In this document: positions 1-14,080 of the stretch, piece by piece
Layout: every line of letters starts with the position of its first letter
How positions within the stretch are numbered: position 1 is the stretch's first letter
Source: Chrysomallon squamiferum
Lineage: Eukaryota; Mollusca; Gastropoda; Neomphalida; Peltospiridae
Length of the DNA: 64,000 bases
Direction: 5' to 3'
NCBI GenBank assembly: GCA_012295275.1
Contig: CM022673.1
Coordinates: 14,737,288-14,801,287, forward strand
The notes under the pieces: model-generated
Database searches by the model: none
What the model was told of the DNA's origin: nothing
What the model saw: the letters and a program-made list of their open reading frames with translations, nothing else
Program-made: the position numbers and the translations under genes

Positions 1-665
1 AAATTTTACAAGGGAAATAAAAGAAGAAAAAAAGCACAGATCAGTAACACCAAAAATAAAAAACTACCATTAGTAAGAAGACACCCACTAATTTACATAC
101 TTTTTACATTTTTATTATTAATTATATATTGATGACATGATAATGTAGAAATTATAATAGAATGTTCAGTAATTTGCAAACTAATTTATTGTAACAAGAA
201 GTCAGCTTATCTTGCACAATTGTTTATCTTTACTACTAAAAACAAATAGAGTGTGTATGTACATCATCAAAAAACTACTTTTTTTTTAAAAAAAAAAAAA
301 ATAAAATATTTGTTTTATTGTTCGTTAAAAATACATAAATAATATATATATAAATTTATGTGTTTCAACATGTATAATAAAATTATTTGTTGGCCAAGCA
401 TAAAGGATTATTATATAAATGTGTTGAAGAAATCAATGCAGCAGTTTGCTGAAACCTGCTTGTGACATTCACATATTACATTGTTCACACTGGTGTACAG
501 ATCTAACAAATAATACTTGTCTTATTAATTTTTGTATCAGATAAAGAAAAACTTTAAAATATCAGAATTGAGACATAATAACAAACTTAAATGGCATTTT
601 CACTAATATATCATGAGGGTTGTTGTGACAGTTGTGTTAAATTATATTTAAATAAATGTGTGTTT

Positions 666-715
<50 letters not shown>

Positions 716-2551
716 AGATAAACAGTGGAGAATTTAGGTTTAGATGATGACTATGATAAATTTTTTAAATTACATTTTATGTTGAGGCAGATGTATATGT
801 ATTTTTGTATGAGTGTGTGTTGTATATATGTGAGTTTGTGTTGGCAAAATAAACAGTGGAGAATTTTGGTTTAGATGATGACTGTGTAACACTGTCAATG
901 CTGTTGCTGCTGGTGTTAAGATGTGTAAGTGAGTTAAACTGATTGTGTTTGACTCAGTAATTAATAGAGTGCTTACTAAGTACTTTTATTATGTCACTCT
1001 GACCATCTGTCTTTTTATCAACTTACTTGTGTGTGAAATTTCATCCATGCTTGTCTGACTCTATGTGTGTATATGTAAAAATATACAATAACTTCATAAA
1101 GGCACAGTATCACTTTTGACCTGTATTGTTTGTGATAAACTGACTGAAGTAGATACATATGTTTATCCTATGCCATGGTGAAAAAAATCAACAAATCATT
1201 ATTTTTTTTCAATATTCTTTACATTTTTATCATGATACTCTGTGCAGGTGATAATGTGGAAAATGTTGATTTTGTTTATAAAGTATTTTGCAGTCACTGC
1301 TAATCAATAACACGTTCCCACTTAAAGAGAAATTTATGACCACATGTTTGAACAGGATGGCCTGAAGGGTCATGTGACCAGTCACTGTAGGAAAATTAAT
1401 TTATACAATTTGAACATGGAGAAACTGAGATAGTATTTGTCGAAGAAAAAGTTGACTTGATCTCTCAAAGCCTTTTGTTTGCTGAATTCAATTAGCTTTT
1501 CATGTTGGAGCTTTCGAACTGTTTGATGTGAATACTTAGTTGACAGTGAACTGTAAATTGTTCTGAGTGCTTTAATTAGGCCACCACCCATGTCTCTGCT
1601 TGAACTGAGACTCAGCTAGAATACTTGCATTTACACGCAGACACTGTGTGAAGTCTTCTCACATGATTACTTTGATGACTGCTTTTATGCATGGTTATTA
1701 AAACTGAGGAGATTTGTACGTGTATCACATATTCACAATGTCACACAAGAAAGATTTGTCACGGTGGCATAAACAACAGTCGGTGCGGCATCAACACGTT
1801 CTCACAGGAAACTTAAAGTGTAAGAAAATACTAATTAAAATTATAGTAACACAGTCTTAATAGTTATATGACAGTAAACTAGTCCTTATACTGAAATTAC
1901 ATTGAACTAGACATTATACTGAAATTACAGTAAATTAGTCCGTAAATTAATTATAATACTGAAAATACAGTGAATTAGTCCTTATATTGAATTTACAGTG
2001 AACTAGACATTTATACTGAAATTACTGTGAACAAGACATTATACTGAAATTACAGTTAACTAGACATTATACTGAAATTACAGTGGACTAGACGTTGTAC
2101 TGAAATTACAGTGAACTAATCATGAAACTGAAATTACAGTAAAGTAGTCATTACACTGAAATTACAGTGAATTAGTCATTGTACTGAAACTACAGTGAAC
2201 TAGTCATAATACTGAAATTACAGTGAACTAGTCATTGTACTGAAATTACAATGAACTAGTCATTGTACTGAAATTACAATTGTATATGTTTTTCTGTAGA
2301 AAGAAAAGGACATAAAACAGCCTTTGACAAGTTGTTAGTCATTAGTTAGAATGGGAAATTGGTCAGTGGTTGCAGTGTTACCTTTGCTGCACATTAACAC
2401 TGAACCATAATCTAGTTCTCTCTCAGAAACAAGTCAAATTCTCTGTTGTGCTTCTTTTATTTTTCCTCTACATATTACTGCAAAATGGCAGTGTTAATAT
2501 GTGTATGTGTGTGTACTGAAGTTGGTAAATAACAAAAGCTTTTATTTTCAG
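1..2551. other. Intron or upstream sequence of the PLCL-like gene, no coding exon seen
   Basis: No exon is recognisable before the PH-domain exon at 2552. The stretch holds a (GT)n tract at about 672-712, a direct repeat sharing AAACAGTGGAGAATTT at about 720-760 and 850-890, and the 1860-2280 minisatellite. The N-terminal part of the PLCL protein must lie upstream of the window, so this is probably intron. Confidence 0.6.
1860..2280. repeat. Minisatellite, about 28-30 bp unit
   Basis: A diverged tandem array with the core ACTGAAATTACAGTGAACTA followed by GTCATTRTA, more than 12 copies. It lies about 270 bp upstream of the first visible PLCL exon. It does not resemble any exon of the gene. 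Confidence 0.85.
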
Positions 2552-2701
2552 CTCAGGACTGTCTGGCCTACATGCAGAATGGCAGTGACTTGATAAAGGT
2601 CCGGTCTAACAGTCGACAGTATCACAGATTCTTCACCCTCGGCAGTGACATGACAGAGATTCGCTGGCAACCAACATCCAAGAAGCCACACAAAGCTCGC
2701 A
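2552..2701 (+). CDS. PLCL: PLCL exon a: start of PH domain
   Basis: Encodes [20 protein letters not shown] and on to [13 protein letters not shown]. The acceptor is TTTTCAG at 2545-2551 and the donor GTGAGT begins at 2702; the exon ends in phase 1. The basic K-V-R...R residues are the part of the PLC PH domain that contacts phosphoinositide headgroups. Confidence 0.93.
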
Positions 2702-5700
2702 GTGAGTATCCACGGTCACCCCTATTCCACTCTCAACTTGGGATATAATAGATATATTAGTACGAGATATAAATCATTAACTCACATGAAGCTGGGCATG
2801 TTTAATCAAAGTAAATAGCAGTGCTATCACAGTAAACACACTTAACCTATATCTGTGTCTGAACACACAGACAATATTTCAAACTCTTCTGAGAATTATC
2901 ATTTAGCTTTTAATTTCTCAAGAGGATACTTCATGTATCATATATTGAGATGCATTACTCAGGGGACAGAGTGAGGTTTAAAAAAACTAATAAAAAAAAT
3001 ATAAACAATGATTTCAGTTTCTACTGTTATTAATATCTAAGATTATATTTATCTTGCTTAATCAGTAAAACTAATACATAATTTCAAAAAAATGTTAATC
3101 GTTAAACAAACGGAAATATTATTTTTCAAGTTGACCTATCTGTGATTTACATCCAGCATGTCTGATGTATTATCAATCATTTCTTCTGCAGCATAATGCT
3201 TATTTCCAGTTCCGAACAATATCCCGTATCTAATAGCATGGAAAGTATTTTACTGTTAATAAGAAAATGTGTGTTAAAGATTCCAAGAAGAGTTAAACTG
3301 GTATCGATACCACCGAGTCTCCTTTGCAATGTAATCATCATATATAAAAAAATACTTGTATTATTAATGTTAAAATATTTTAACATTGGTTTAATTTTTT
3401 GCTGTATTTTTATTTCAGTTGCTGTGAACACAATCAAGGAAGCAAGACAGGGTAAAACGACGGATGCTTTGAGAAATAAAGAAATCGCAGGAATTTACCC
3501 TGACGAGTGTGCGTTCTCCATCATCTTTGGCGAGGAGTTTGAGTCGATGGACTTGATAGCAAACACGCCAGACGAGGCCAACATCTGGGTCACTGGTTTG
3601 ACCTGTCTCATCAACGCCAACTCAAAATCAAACAACTGTAAGTTGTATTTTCATAGTAACTTTTTATTTAATAAATCGTGTTATTCAAGTTGTAAACTTA
3701 CATAGGTATGGTTCTTGTCACTTCTGTCTTGTTCAGTATCAACATTTTTTTCTTGCTTTTCTCTTTATTGCAAATGTATCTTCTTTGATATATCTTCTTG
3801 AACTTTCCGTTGTATACAGTGTGTATCTTACACTGTATTTTTAAAAATTTGATTATATCATAATAAAGCACTTGAGTCTGGTATTTTGAAGGATCCGATA
3901 TAACCAACTTGCTGTGTTTCTACCAGCTTATTTATGTGTTGTCAGAATAATGTTTAATTGCATGCAGTGGTGTGGGAAGAGTTTTAATATGTGCTTTGTT
4001 ATTTTATGTGATACAGTTTATAAAATTAAAAATCTTGTTAAATATTTCAGCTTTATTTTTGTTTTATTTCAGCTCCTAATGCAATAGAGGAAATGCAGCA
4101 AATGAGAAATTCATATCCTTTTTGTTATATTATTATTATTATTATTGGTGATGGCAGTTACTGTTGTGTTGAAAACATTGAAATTATCAGGTTAAAATAT
4201 ATATATATATATATAAATAAATAAATAAATATGCTGCAATAAGTCAGCAACACCCAAAAGAATATTCTAAAATATATAACTAAATAACAAATACCTGTCA
4301 ATACTTGATTATTTTTGCTGACTGTTGTTGCCATATTTAAAAAAATAATAACAGTTTTTGAATCTGACTTGCGTAACAGGTGTTAAGTGAAAAATGAGAT
4401 AAATAAAATTTAAATCTGACATTAATTAGTGTGACAGGTGTAAGTAAAGTTAACACACAGGTGTTTTAACCTGCCTACCTCGATAGTGAAAGCTGCTGTG
4501 TGTTTACTTGTCATGATGTTCACTTATTAGATAGTGCAATGAATTGTCTTAGAGAAATAATTAGTGGTTAGAGCACTCATGTCAGATGACCAGTGTTCTT
4601 CAGATCATCTTTCCTCTTCTAACCAGTGTTTCTGAAACAATAAACAAATGATAAACGTTTCTGTAAGAATGATCCTTGCTGTTGATGATAAAATACCTCA
4701 TGTAGTATTTGTTAATGGTTTCTTCTCTAAGTGAAAAGTCAGAGAACAAAAAAAACTTCAAGATGTTGTTACATGTATAGAAAGAAAAAAGATTCAAATG
4801 CTGTAAAAATAATTATCCTGTTTATCAGATGTATTTGAAAATAGTATCTGATATTTGTAAAATAAACGAGTGAATAAATTTATAAATAAATAAAGAAAAT
4901 AAGCAAAGAAAGATACAAATAAATAAATAAAAATTAATTAATAGAAAAACAATAATTTCAATTTGCTGTGTAGATGCACCAATTTTAATTACCTGAAAGA
5001 TGTTTTAAAAGTAATCTGTGTGATTTTTCAGTTACAAAAATACACCTGTAAAAGATTTCTGTTAGTTAAAAATAGAACCTTGAGTAACAGCAGCAGGTTG
5101 CATCTCTTGAATTTTATTATCAGCAAAAAAAAAAAGTGTACAGTGTGGTGAATTGTGCATTAAAAAAAATTACTTTTATTTTCACATTGACACACACCAA
5201 CTGAGAGATAAAGTAACTCTCTACTATTAAAATGATTTAAACCTGTGACTAAAATCAGTGGTAATTATGTGTACAGTGTGAGAGCAGGCGGAATGAAGCA
5301 GTGATAACTTGTGGCCCTTCCTGTCTCACGCTGTCTCTGTAATGAGAGGACTTTGACACATCAAGTTTTTCCTCTCACTTTAACAATCAGCAGTCCACAC
5401 AATAAATTTACTGTTAGTTACAGCATGCACTTACTTAGATATGTCAGTCATATTTAAGTCTAAATTCATTGTTACTTGCAGCGTGCACTAAATTTGATAT
5501 GTCAGTCATATTTTACCTCAGAATTTACATGGTTGCCATGGCAATAACAGATGTTGCCAATTTTCATCTATTACAGTCAATGTTATGTTTATCTGTTTAT
5601 TAAATTAATCATTCTGTGTCTTCATATGTCAGTCTGTTATTGCTCCATTTTTAATTAGGAAATTGCAATATCTGACTAATTTAAGTAGACTAGTCTGTTA

Positions 5701-7313
5701 GTATATAATAATTTCTGACTAGTTCAATTAGTCTAGTCTTTTTGTTAATATATAATGATATCTGACTTACTATGTAATGATTTCGGACTATTTCAAGAAG
5801 GCTAGACAAACTATTAGTATGTAATGATAAAGAATTGTCATGGTGATAGTAAAGAGAAACAAAGTGATTCTAACTGAATTTAGTGAGTTTGAAGAAATAG
5901 TAATATCTCTATATGTCCAGTCACAAAGAGGTGTTCTTGTTCAGTTCAAACTATATGCATAACATTTGAAAGAAAATATTTAAAAATAATAAATAATAAA
6001 AGAATAAGATTAAAAAAAAAATAATGTCAAAAATAATAATGATGAAAAATTGATGATTATGAAATGAAAACAGAAATTAAACAATGTAAGAAAAAAAAAT
6101 CCCAACTGATCTGGAGTTTCTTGTTATTTCATCATCTTGGTTCTTTATCTCAGCAGATTTTGTTATACGGTAGTTGTTGCAACTGTAGAACTAAGATGTT
6201 CATTTCCTTAACACAAGCATGTGGTTGCTGGAGTTGTTTGAGAAAGCTGACTCACTGCACTGCGGTGCCCTTGACGAAAATGAAGTAGTCAAATTGATGC
6301 GTAAAATCAACGCAACTGTAACCACGCCTGTCATATACCAGAAGTTGAAGGTACGTACATCCACACTATTCACACACATTAACTTTATAAAATGATTCCT
6401 GTCACAAAATAAATTACTTGTAATAAAGGTTGATTTTTTACTACAATTACATTTATTTGTTTGTGTGTGCATTGTATGTGAGCTCTGTTGTGCATTACAT
6501 ATGTGTAGTAATATTAGTGTGTGTATGTGTGTGTGTGCTTCTAAAACAAATACTGATATATACTGGGTATGAAAGATTGTGTATGATGAGATGTCATGTA
6601 TAATAAACAGTGAGTTTAAGCTATTTAATCTGAGGCATCTGTCAATAGGGTTTTCAGTTATGATTTGTTTCTCAGCAGGGTTATCTAGTTATCAGTAATC
6701 ATTTGTTTCTCAGCAATGTCATCTAGTTTTCGGTAGTCATTTGTTTCTCTGCAGGGTTATCTAGTGTTCAGTAGTCATTTGTTTCTCAGCATGGTTATCA
6801 AGTTTTCAGTGGTTATTTGTTTCTCAGCAGGGTTATCTAGTTTTCAGTCATTTTCAGTTTCTCAGCAGGGTCATCAAGTTTTCAGTGATCATTTGTTTCT
6901 CAGCAGGGTTATCTAGTTTTCAGTTGTCAGTTTCTCAGCAGGGTTATCTAGTTTTCAACAGTCATTTGTTTCTCAGCAGGGTTATCTAGTTTTCAGTGGT
7001 TATTTGTTTCTCAGCAGGGTTATCAAGTTTTCAGTGGTTATTTGTTTCACAGCAGAGTTGTGTAGTTTTCAGTGTTTGCAGTGTGTTGCCTTGCTCTGAC
7101 TCCATTGATTGTTTCTAGATGTGTGTGCTACTTACTTGATGGATCAGTTCTCATTACAGATATGGAATGGAAGAGATATTGCTTTTAGCCAGTAGAGATG
7201 TGAATATTGCATTAAAATAATTGATATGTCGTCACTCTGCCCTGTATGTCATATTGCTGTGAAATGTTGATTTATCGGACTGAAATAATTTTTATGTTAT
7301 TACTGGTATATTT

Positions 7314-7349
<36 letters not shown>

Positions 7350-9212
7350 CAAACACACACCATATTCAGCCATATAACTAAAATTCACATTAATAAAAAC
7401 ATCCACATAGCTCAAACACAAACATTTGAACACTCAGATAAACAACATTCAAACACACCCACACAGTGAAAAATAAATTTCAGTCCTAAATTAGACATTA
7501 CAAATTTAGTTTTGTCAGAGAATTTGAGATAATTGCAGTGTAAGTAGAAGAGATTTCACAACAGAAAACACAGTGTAAGCACTACAGTGAAGATAATTAG
7601 TTTTTGAAAAAATATTACCACTTCATGTTAGAGTACAGCACATCTCCAACTTCTCTGGAGATTTTTTTATTTTTTATTATTACTTTGTTCTGCAGGATTC
7701 ACACTGCATGACATTAATTTAATGATTAATGTAGGTTTTATTTTTATTAATATCACTTCACTGAATCTCTTAAGAACTGTACCTACCTGTGCTTCTATTT
7801 CTAAAAATTAATTTATACACAAATGATTTGCTTCAGTTTAAGATTATTGTGTGGCTGGTCACCATGGCAACATAGTGAATTTAATCATGAAGATTAGAAT
7901 TGATGATTTTGTTTTCTTCATATGATGTAGCATGTAATGTCTGTGATGTATGTAATATATGTAACATATGAACAGGATGTAATTGTGTAATATGCATATG
8001 TGATATAGATAATGTGTGGTGTAATATATGTATGATGTATGTGTTATGTAAAGATATCTGAAATATCAGTATGTGATACCAGTGTGTTTGTGAAAAGACG
8101 TGTGAAATAGTCTGTGTAAAGATGTATGACATATCAGTATATAATGTCATTGTGTTTATTTAAAGATATGTGATATCAGTGAGTTTGTATAAAAAGGTGT
8201 GAGATATCAGTATGTGATACCAATGTGTTTGTGTAAACATGTGAGATATCAGTATGTGACATCAGTGTTTGTGGAAAAAGGTATGAGATATCAGTGTGAC
8301 ATCAGTGTGTTTATGTAAATATATGTAAGATACCATTGTGTGATGTCAGTATGTTTGTGTAAAAATTGTGAAATAGGTGTAAGTGGATGTCTGTGTAAAG
8401 ATGTGTGAGATATCAGTTTGTGATGCCAGTATGTTTATGTAAAAATGTATGTGATGTCAGTGTGATTGTGTATGAATGTGAGATATCAGTATGATTGTGT
8501 AAAGATGTCAGATATCAGTAGATGATGCTGGTGTGTTGGTGTAAAGATGTGTAAGATATTGTAGGTGATATTGATGTGTTTGTGTAAATTAAGGTGTATA
8601 ATACTGAAGGAAAAATGTAGACATATTGATCATCTCTGTAGATAATTGTCAGACAAAACACATACACTGACAAAAATATCTCACTGTTTTTAATCTGCTC
8701 AGTTTTAAACAAGACTATCTGTAAAATTCTGAGAAAAACATAATCATTGATTTCAGAGTATTTGTACTGTTATAACTTTAATGCAGATAAGCAAATGTCA
8801 GTTACTTGCAAACACATAATTAGCCACAGTTTCAGTCATTGGTAAACACAGAGGTGGTGTACTTGTTAACAGAATGTCAGTGAGTAATATTTGTTTTTGT
8901 TTTCAAAACAAGCTAATCATCTGTATTACACTAATCAGTTACAGACTGGCAGAGTCTGCTTACAACACTGATAGTTAATCCCTTTGTGTCAGCTACACAA
9001 ACAGGGTAATCACCCCATCATTTTGTTAATCAATTATTAACTTAGATTTTATAATTGATGTGTGTTAATTGTGAACAGTTACTGTTGTGTTCAGATTTGT
9101 TTGTAATCTCTTTGATTTGTTGTTAGTTTGACTGTTGTTATTGTAAAATTGATTTGCTGATGGTGAACAAAAGATCGACTACCATTCACTTTGGTTTTGT
9201 GTCAGATGATGA

Positions 9213-9243
<31 letters not shown>

Positions 9244-12200
9244 AAGACTGACTACCATTCACTTTGATTTGGTGTCAGATGATGATGATAAATGAATAAA
9301 TAAATAAAAATAATGGACAACTTTTTTACAAAGCGATGTTCCAGTCTTTTTTGTAAGCATGAAATTTTGCAATTTTTCAGGTCTGTGGGAGGAAAAGGTC
9401 AAAATTGAAATGACAAATTTAGTTACTTGTAATAGAAATCTTCCACTAAAAGAGTGCATAAAGAATGTCACTTGTCTGTGATTTGAGTCATCCAGTCATG
9501 AACATTTAACTGCCTTTTCTTAAATCTAAAATAAATAATAGTAACATAATAACTGAAGTTCATCTTCTCCCTTACTGCAAATATACAACAACACATCTTT
9601 CTTTTCACATAGATCTCTTTTCTCTCATTCACCCACTACAGAGCACATCCAGTGTCGGATGCTATAATTAGTGTAACCAGTATTCATCTCTTATATATAG
9701 CATATGCATAACAGTTCTAAGATGGTGAGAAATCAATAAAAAGTAATTTTCTGAGTTAAACTTGGCTGTTTGCTTACATTCCTGGCAGTTCTGTGTCACA
9801 CTGGTTGTATCTGTTGTGTGTACCCTGCCCAGCACTACACATTAAAAATCTAATCTTAAACAATGCCACGCACTCGGTAACGAGATAATGTGACTACTGA
9901 AATCAATAGTAAGAACTAATTCAGAGATTTGGTAAGATTGCACGAAGACAAAGACTTGGTGAAATGAGTATTGATAGATTCAGGGATAGAAAGATTGAAT
10001 AGTATTCAGGGAAAGAATGAATTATATTCGTGGATGGAATGAGTTACTATTAAAGGATAGAAAGAATGAATAATATTCAGAATAGATACAAAAGGAACAG
10101 TATTCAGGGATGAAAAGAACAAAAAAAATAATCAGGGATACAGTGGTTGAATAAGATATTTGCTAACAAAATAAACTTATTAGAAAAAAAAATGAATAAA
10201 TAGAGTAATAGAAAGAAAATAATAATATACAATGATAGAAAAAATGAATAATATAAAGTGATAGAAAATATAAATAATATACAGTGATAGAAAATATAAT
10301 ATACAGTGATAGTCAATATAAATAATACAGTGATAGAAAATACAAATAATGCACAATGATAGTAAATATAAATAATATATAGTGATAGTAAATATAAATA
10401 ATGTACAGTGATAGTAAATATAAATAATAGTGATAGAAAATATAAATAATATTCAGTGACAGAAAATATAAATAATATTACAGTGATAGTAAATACGAAT
10501 AATGTACAGTGATAGTAAATATAAATAATACACAGTGATAGAAAATATAAATAATATACAGTGATAGAAAATATAAATAATATACAGTGATAAAAAATAT
10601 AAATAATACACAGTGATAGATGCACTATCATGCAGTGTTATAAAAACCCATAGTTACACAGTTCTGTCTGCCTATGGAATAGATATACTTGAACCATTGA
10701 TCAAGATGTAGGAGGTTATATAACAAGAACTGAAACTAGAATTTTGTATTTGAACTTATCATTATAGAACTGAATTATAAACAGAAAAACTAGTTGTTAT
10801 TGTAATAACATAACTTTTTATTATTATTATTATTGCTGATGTAAATAAAAGTTTGAGATGAATGCAGGTTTTAGTAAATAAATATGGAATACATCAACAT
10901 GAAGGTTTCTGGCTTGCTGCTGACAAATCAGTGTGTACCAGGTTTTCTTACATAACCTGTCACTGACATTTCACCAGTTGCTCAGAGCAGACATTCAATC
11001 TGCAGTGTTAATTACAACAGCTTTAAATCATTTCTCTTACAGCGACGAAATAAACACTCTGGTGTACTTAAAAGAATGATAAATAAAGGATAGGTGATTT
11101 TTTGAAAAAAAAAATACATTTAGTGTGTCTTATGGTGTAAGTAAATGAAAATAAGTATGTTTATGCCAATTTTATGTTTCTTTAGATTAATGTGATAAAT
11201 AAAGTTATTTAGAGATCTTCATCAGTTTCTGTTCTTGTCAGTAAAGTGATGGGCATTTCAGGATTGGATGGGGTTTTTTTTTTGGTTTGTTACTGTTAAA
11301 TATTTTATTAAATACAAACTCTAATTTCTGTGTGTGTTTTTGTTTGGGGGGGAGGGTTTTGAGTGGAGATTTAGTTGACCAAAAATGTACAAAATAACTG
11401 CCATTATGACAGAAGCTGTTGTTGTTTTTGTAATTATTATTATTATTATGATAAAATAACATTTTTAGTTATTTAATTGGGGGTAGATATATTTGGTGTA
11501 CCAGATACAAGTGTAGGACAACTCCTCACTAGATAGCTGTGCACAAATAAAAAGAGAAATAGGACAGTTACTAACCTTTGAGGGGGAGTTGTTATAAAAT
11601 TTTGTTTCAGAATTTTTAAAAGTCACTGGAGTTTTAATATTACTGTTTAATAAACTTAAACTAAGGTTAAGGCACCACTGAAAATATCACCGAACCCACT
11701 GATATCCAACCATTCTTCTTATTATACCATAATCTAAAATTAAATTTTATTAATTTAAAAAAAAAAGACAAAATGTCAAATGTGAGCAATTGTCCTATTT
11801 CTCACTTTCCTGTGAGCATTTGTCCATTTACACCATTTCTAATATACAGAGATCATCTTTGGCCTGGATGTACATTTAATTTTGCTAGAAATAATAATAT
11901 ATGAAAAATGACCTAACCCTGTCTGAATCCTGGCATATTTCACTACCAGTGATACGCACACATGACACCTGTGAAAAAATAACATTTAATACACAGTGTG
12001 ATATCTCTAGTTAAATATTGATCAAAACAGGTCTAAGTACATGTATAATTATGTGTGCTTGTTTTTGAATTGATTAAAATGGCAAAAGAAGAATTAAAAT
12101 TATATTTAAATATAATAAATTTTAGATTTAAATATAATAAATATTAGATTTAAAAAAATAAAAATTGACAAACACTGCCTAGTGTAGCCCATGCTATACT

Positions 12201-13987
12201 TGTTTTTAAGAATGTAAATTATTTTTTTATTTTCTGCCTAATTTCAACAGTTAACTGTATGATCATTTTACAGATATTTAAGATAATCTTTGTACCACAC
12301 TTGATCACATTTCAGCTTTTGAAAGATGCAGGCTACTGGTAGGTGCATGCCTAACAGTTTGGGGTGTATCTGTTTAACACTTAGAATTCTACTGCATCTG
12401 TTAGTATTAAAAGCAACTTCAAGCCTTTACAGTATACATTTAAACATAAAAAAGAACAAAATGTTTTATATTTTATTTTGTATTAAACTATTGAGTAATT
12501 ATAGGATAGTATATAAAAAAAAAAAAAAAAAAAAAAAAAACACTGAAACTATTTTACAGAACATTTGTTGGGAGTTATTTTTCTGGGTTTTTGTTTGTTG
12601 TACTTTTTTTTTTTTTTTTTTTTTTTTTTAGTCAGTATTTGATTTCCAGTATGTATAATTACTTTCAAAAAAAAACAAAAAAACAGATATAAAATAAATC
12701 AAAAACAAAATCCTCACAAAACAGAACCAGTGTGTAACTGTTCATTAAATGTATTTTAAACAACAGTTATTTCTTTTACAGAGTGTCAGTGTTTGATTTC
12801 CAGTATGTGAAAGTAATTTAAACTGAAAAAACCAGTGTGAAACTTCTCATTAAATGTATTTTAAACAACAAGTATTCTTTTTTGATGTGTGTAAATTTGA
12901 CGTGCTCAGAGTTAACTTTTCATTAAATGTATTTTAAACGGGGCGAAGTTTCCGCTGTTGGACACAGTGTGGTAATAGTAACTGACATTGTTTGTGATGA
13001 TGACAACGAGGTCGACGAAGCGTTCACAAATCAATGAGGGCGAGTGACAGCAATTCCCCAATGAACTTGTTTTATATTGAATAATGTATTGGATTTCGCT
13101 TATCAGCATTCTTCAGAAGACAGTTGACTGCAAGCCTCTGTAGAAATTTACACTAAAAATTTGTCCTGCCTTAAGTAAGTCAGTCCTAATGACCACAAGA
13201 TAGTGCTGGTTCTGTGACAGGAAGTAGAGTGTAAAACATTTTTATTCAACAGTTTCTTCAAGAAATGAGGGGAATTTGTCAGAATTGTTTTATTGTGTGC
13301 TAGTTATGGGAAGTAAAGAGGTTAACTTGGTAATCATAGGTTAATATGACGTGTAATGATTGTATGAGCTCCTTCTTGTTGTTGTTGTTAGCTGGCTTAA
13401 ATCTGTTCTGATGATTTAAATAACTGTGTGTGTGTGTGAGCTTGAAAGAAATAAACAAATATTTTAGTTATTATAATATACTGATGTTCTTTATAACAAG
13501 TTTTCTATTTCAGTTTCATTCTTTCTTCAGTTTTTAATGTTTTTATTTGTAGTGTTAGATTGTTGTGAAATAATAGATAGATTCTGAAGAAAAACGTTTG
13601 TTTCTGTGACAACAGTTTGTAAAGATAAAATTGTTTTTGTAGGAGCTGGAAATAAAGCGTGGAGATGGAAAACGAGGTCGTCTGACAAGTGACGAATTCA
13701 TCTCTCTTTTTAAAGAAATTTCCACACGACCAGAAATTTACTTTCTTCTTGTTAGGTAAGCTTTTCATTTGTCTGTCTTGTATAGCTCCTTCTGTATTGA
13801 TGTGTGTGTGTGTGTGTGTGTGTGTCTCTCTCTCGCTCTCTCTCTCACATCTTCTTTCTATTTTTAAATTTGTTTGGCATTTCATTGATTACATATTACA
13901 AAGTATTCAGAATAATGTTTTCTGATTCATATTAGATAATATAAATTACTTTGACTAATCTTTAAAAAAAAAAAAATAGTAAAATGT

Positions 13988-14080
<93 letters not shown>

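Larger units (their letters stand above)
6351..13642 (+). other. 7.3-kb PLCL intron rich in tandem repeats
   Basis: No coding exon seen. It contains a CAGCAGGGTTATCTAGTTTT array at 6640-7075, a (CA)n tract at 7315-7344, a GATATCAGTRTGTGA array at 7930-8610, a roughly 90-bp direct duplication at 9165-9310, a GTGATAGAAAATATAAATAA array at 10190-10620, and poly-A and poly-T runs near 12515 and 12605. A less AT-rich patch at 12940-13060 has no recognised identity. Confidence 0.7.

Noticed and set aside
6640..7075. Array with CAG acceptor-like units, considered as a fourth exon-edge array
   Set aside because: The unit contains no sequence from any recognised PLCL exon.
10104..10631. 175-residue minus-strand frame rich in Tyr, Leu and Phe
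   Set aside because: It is a translation of the AT-rich minisatellite.
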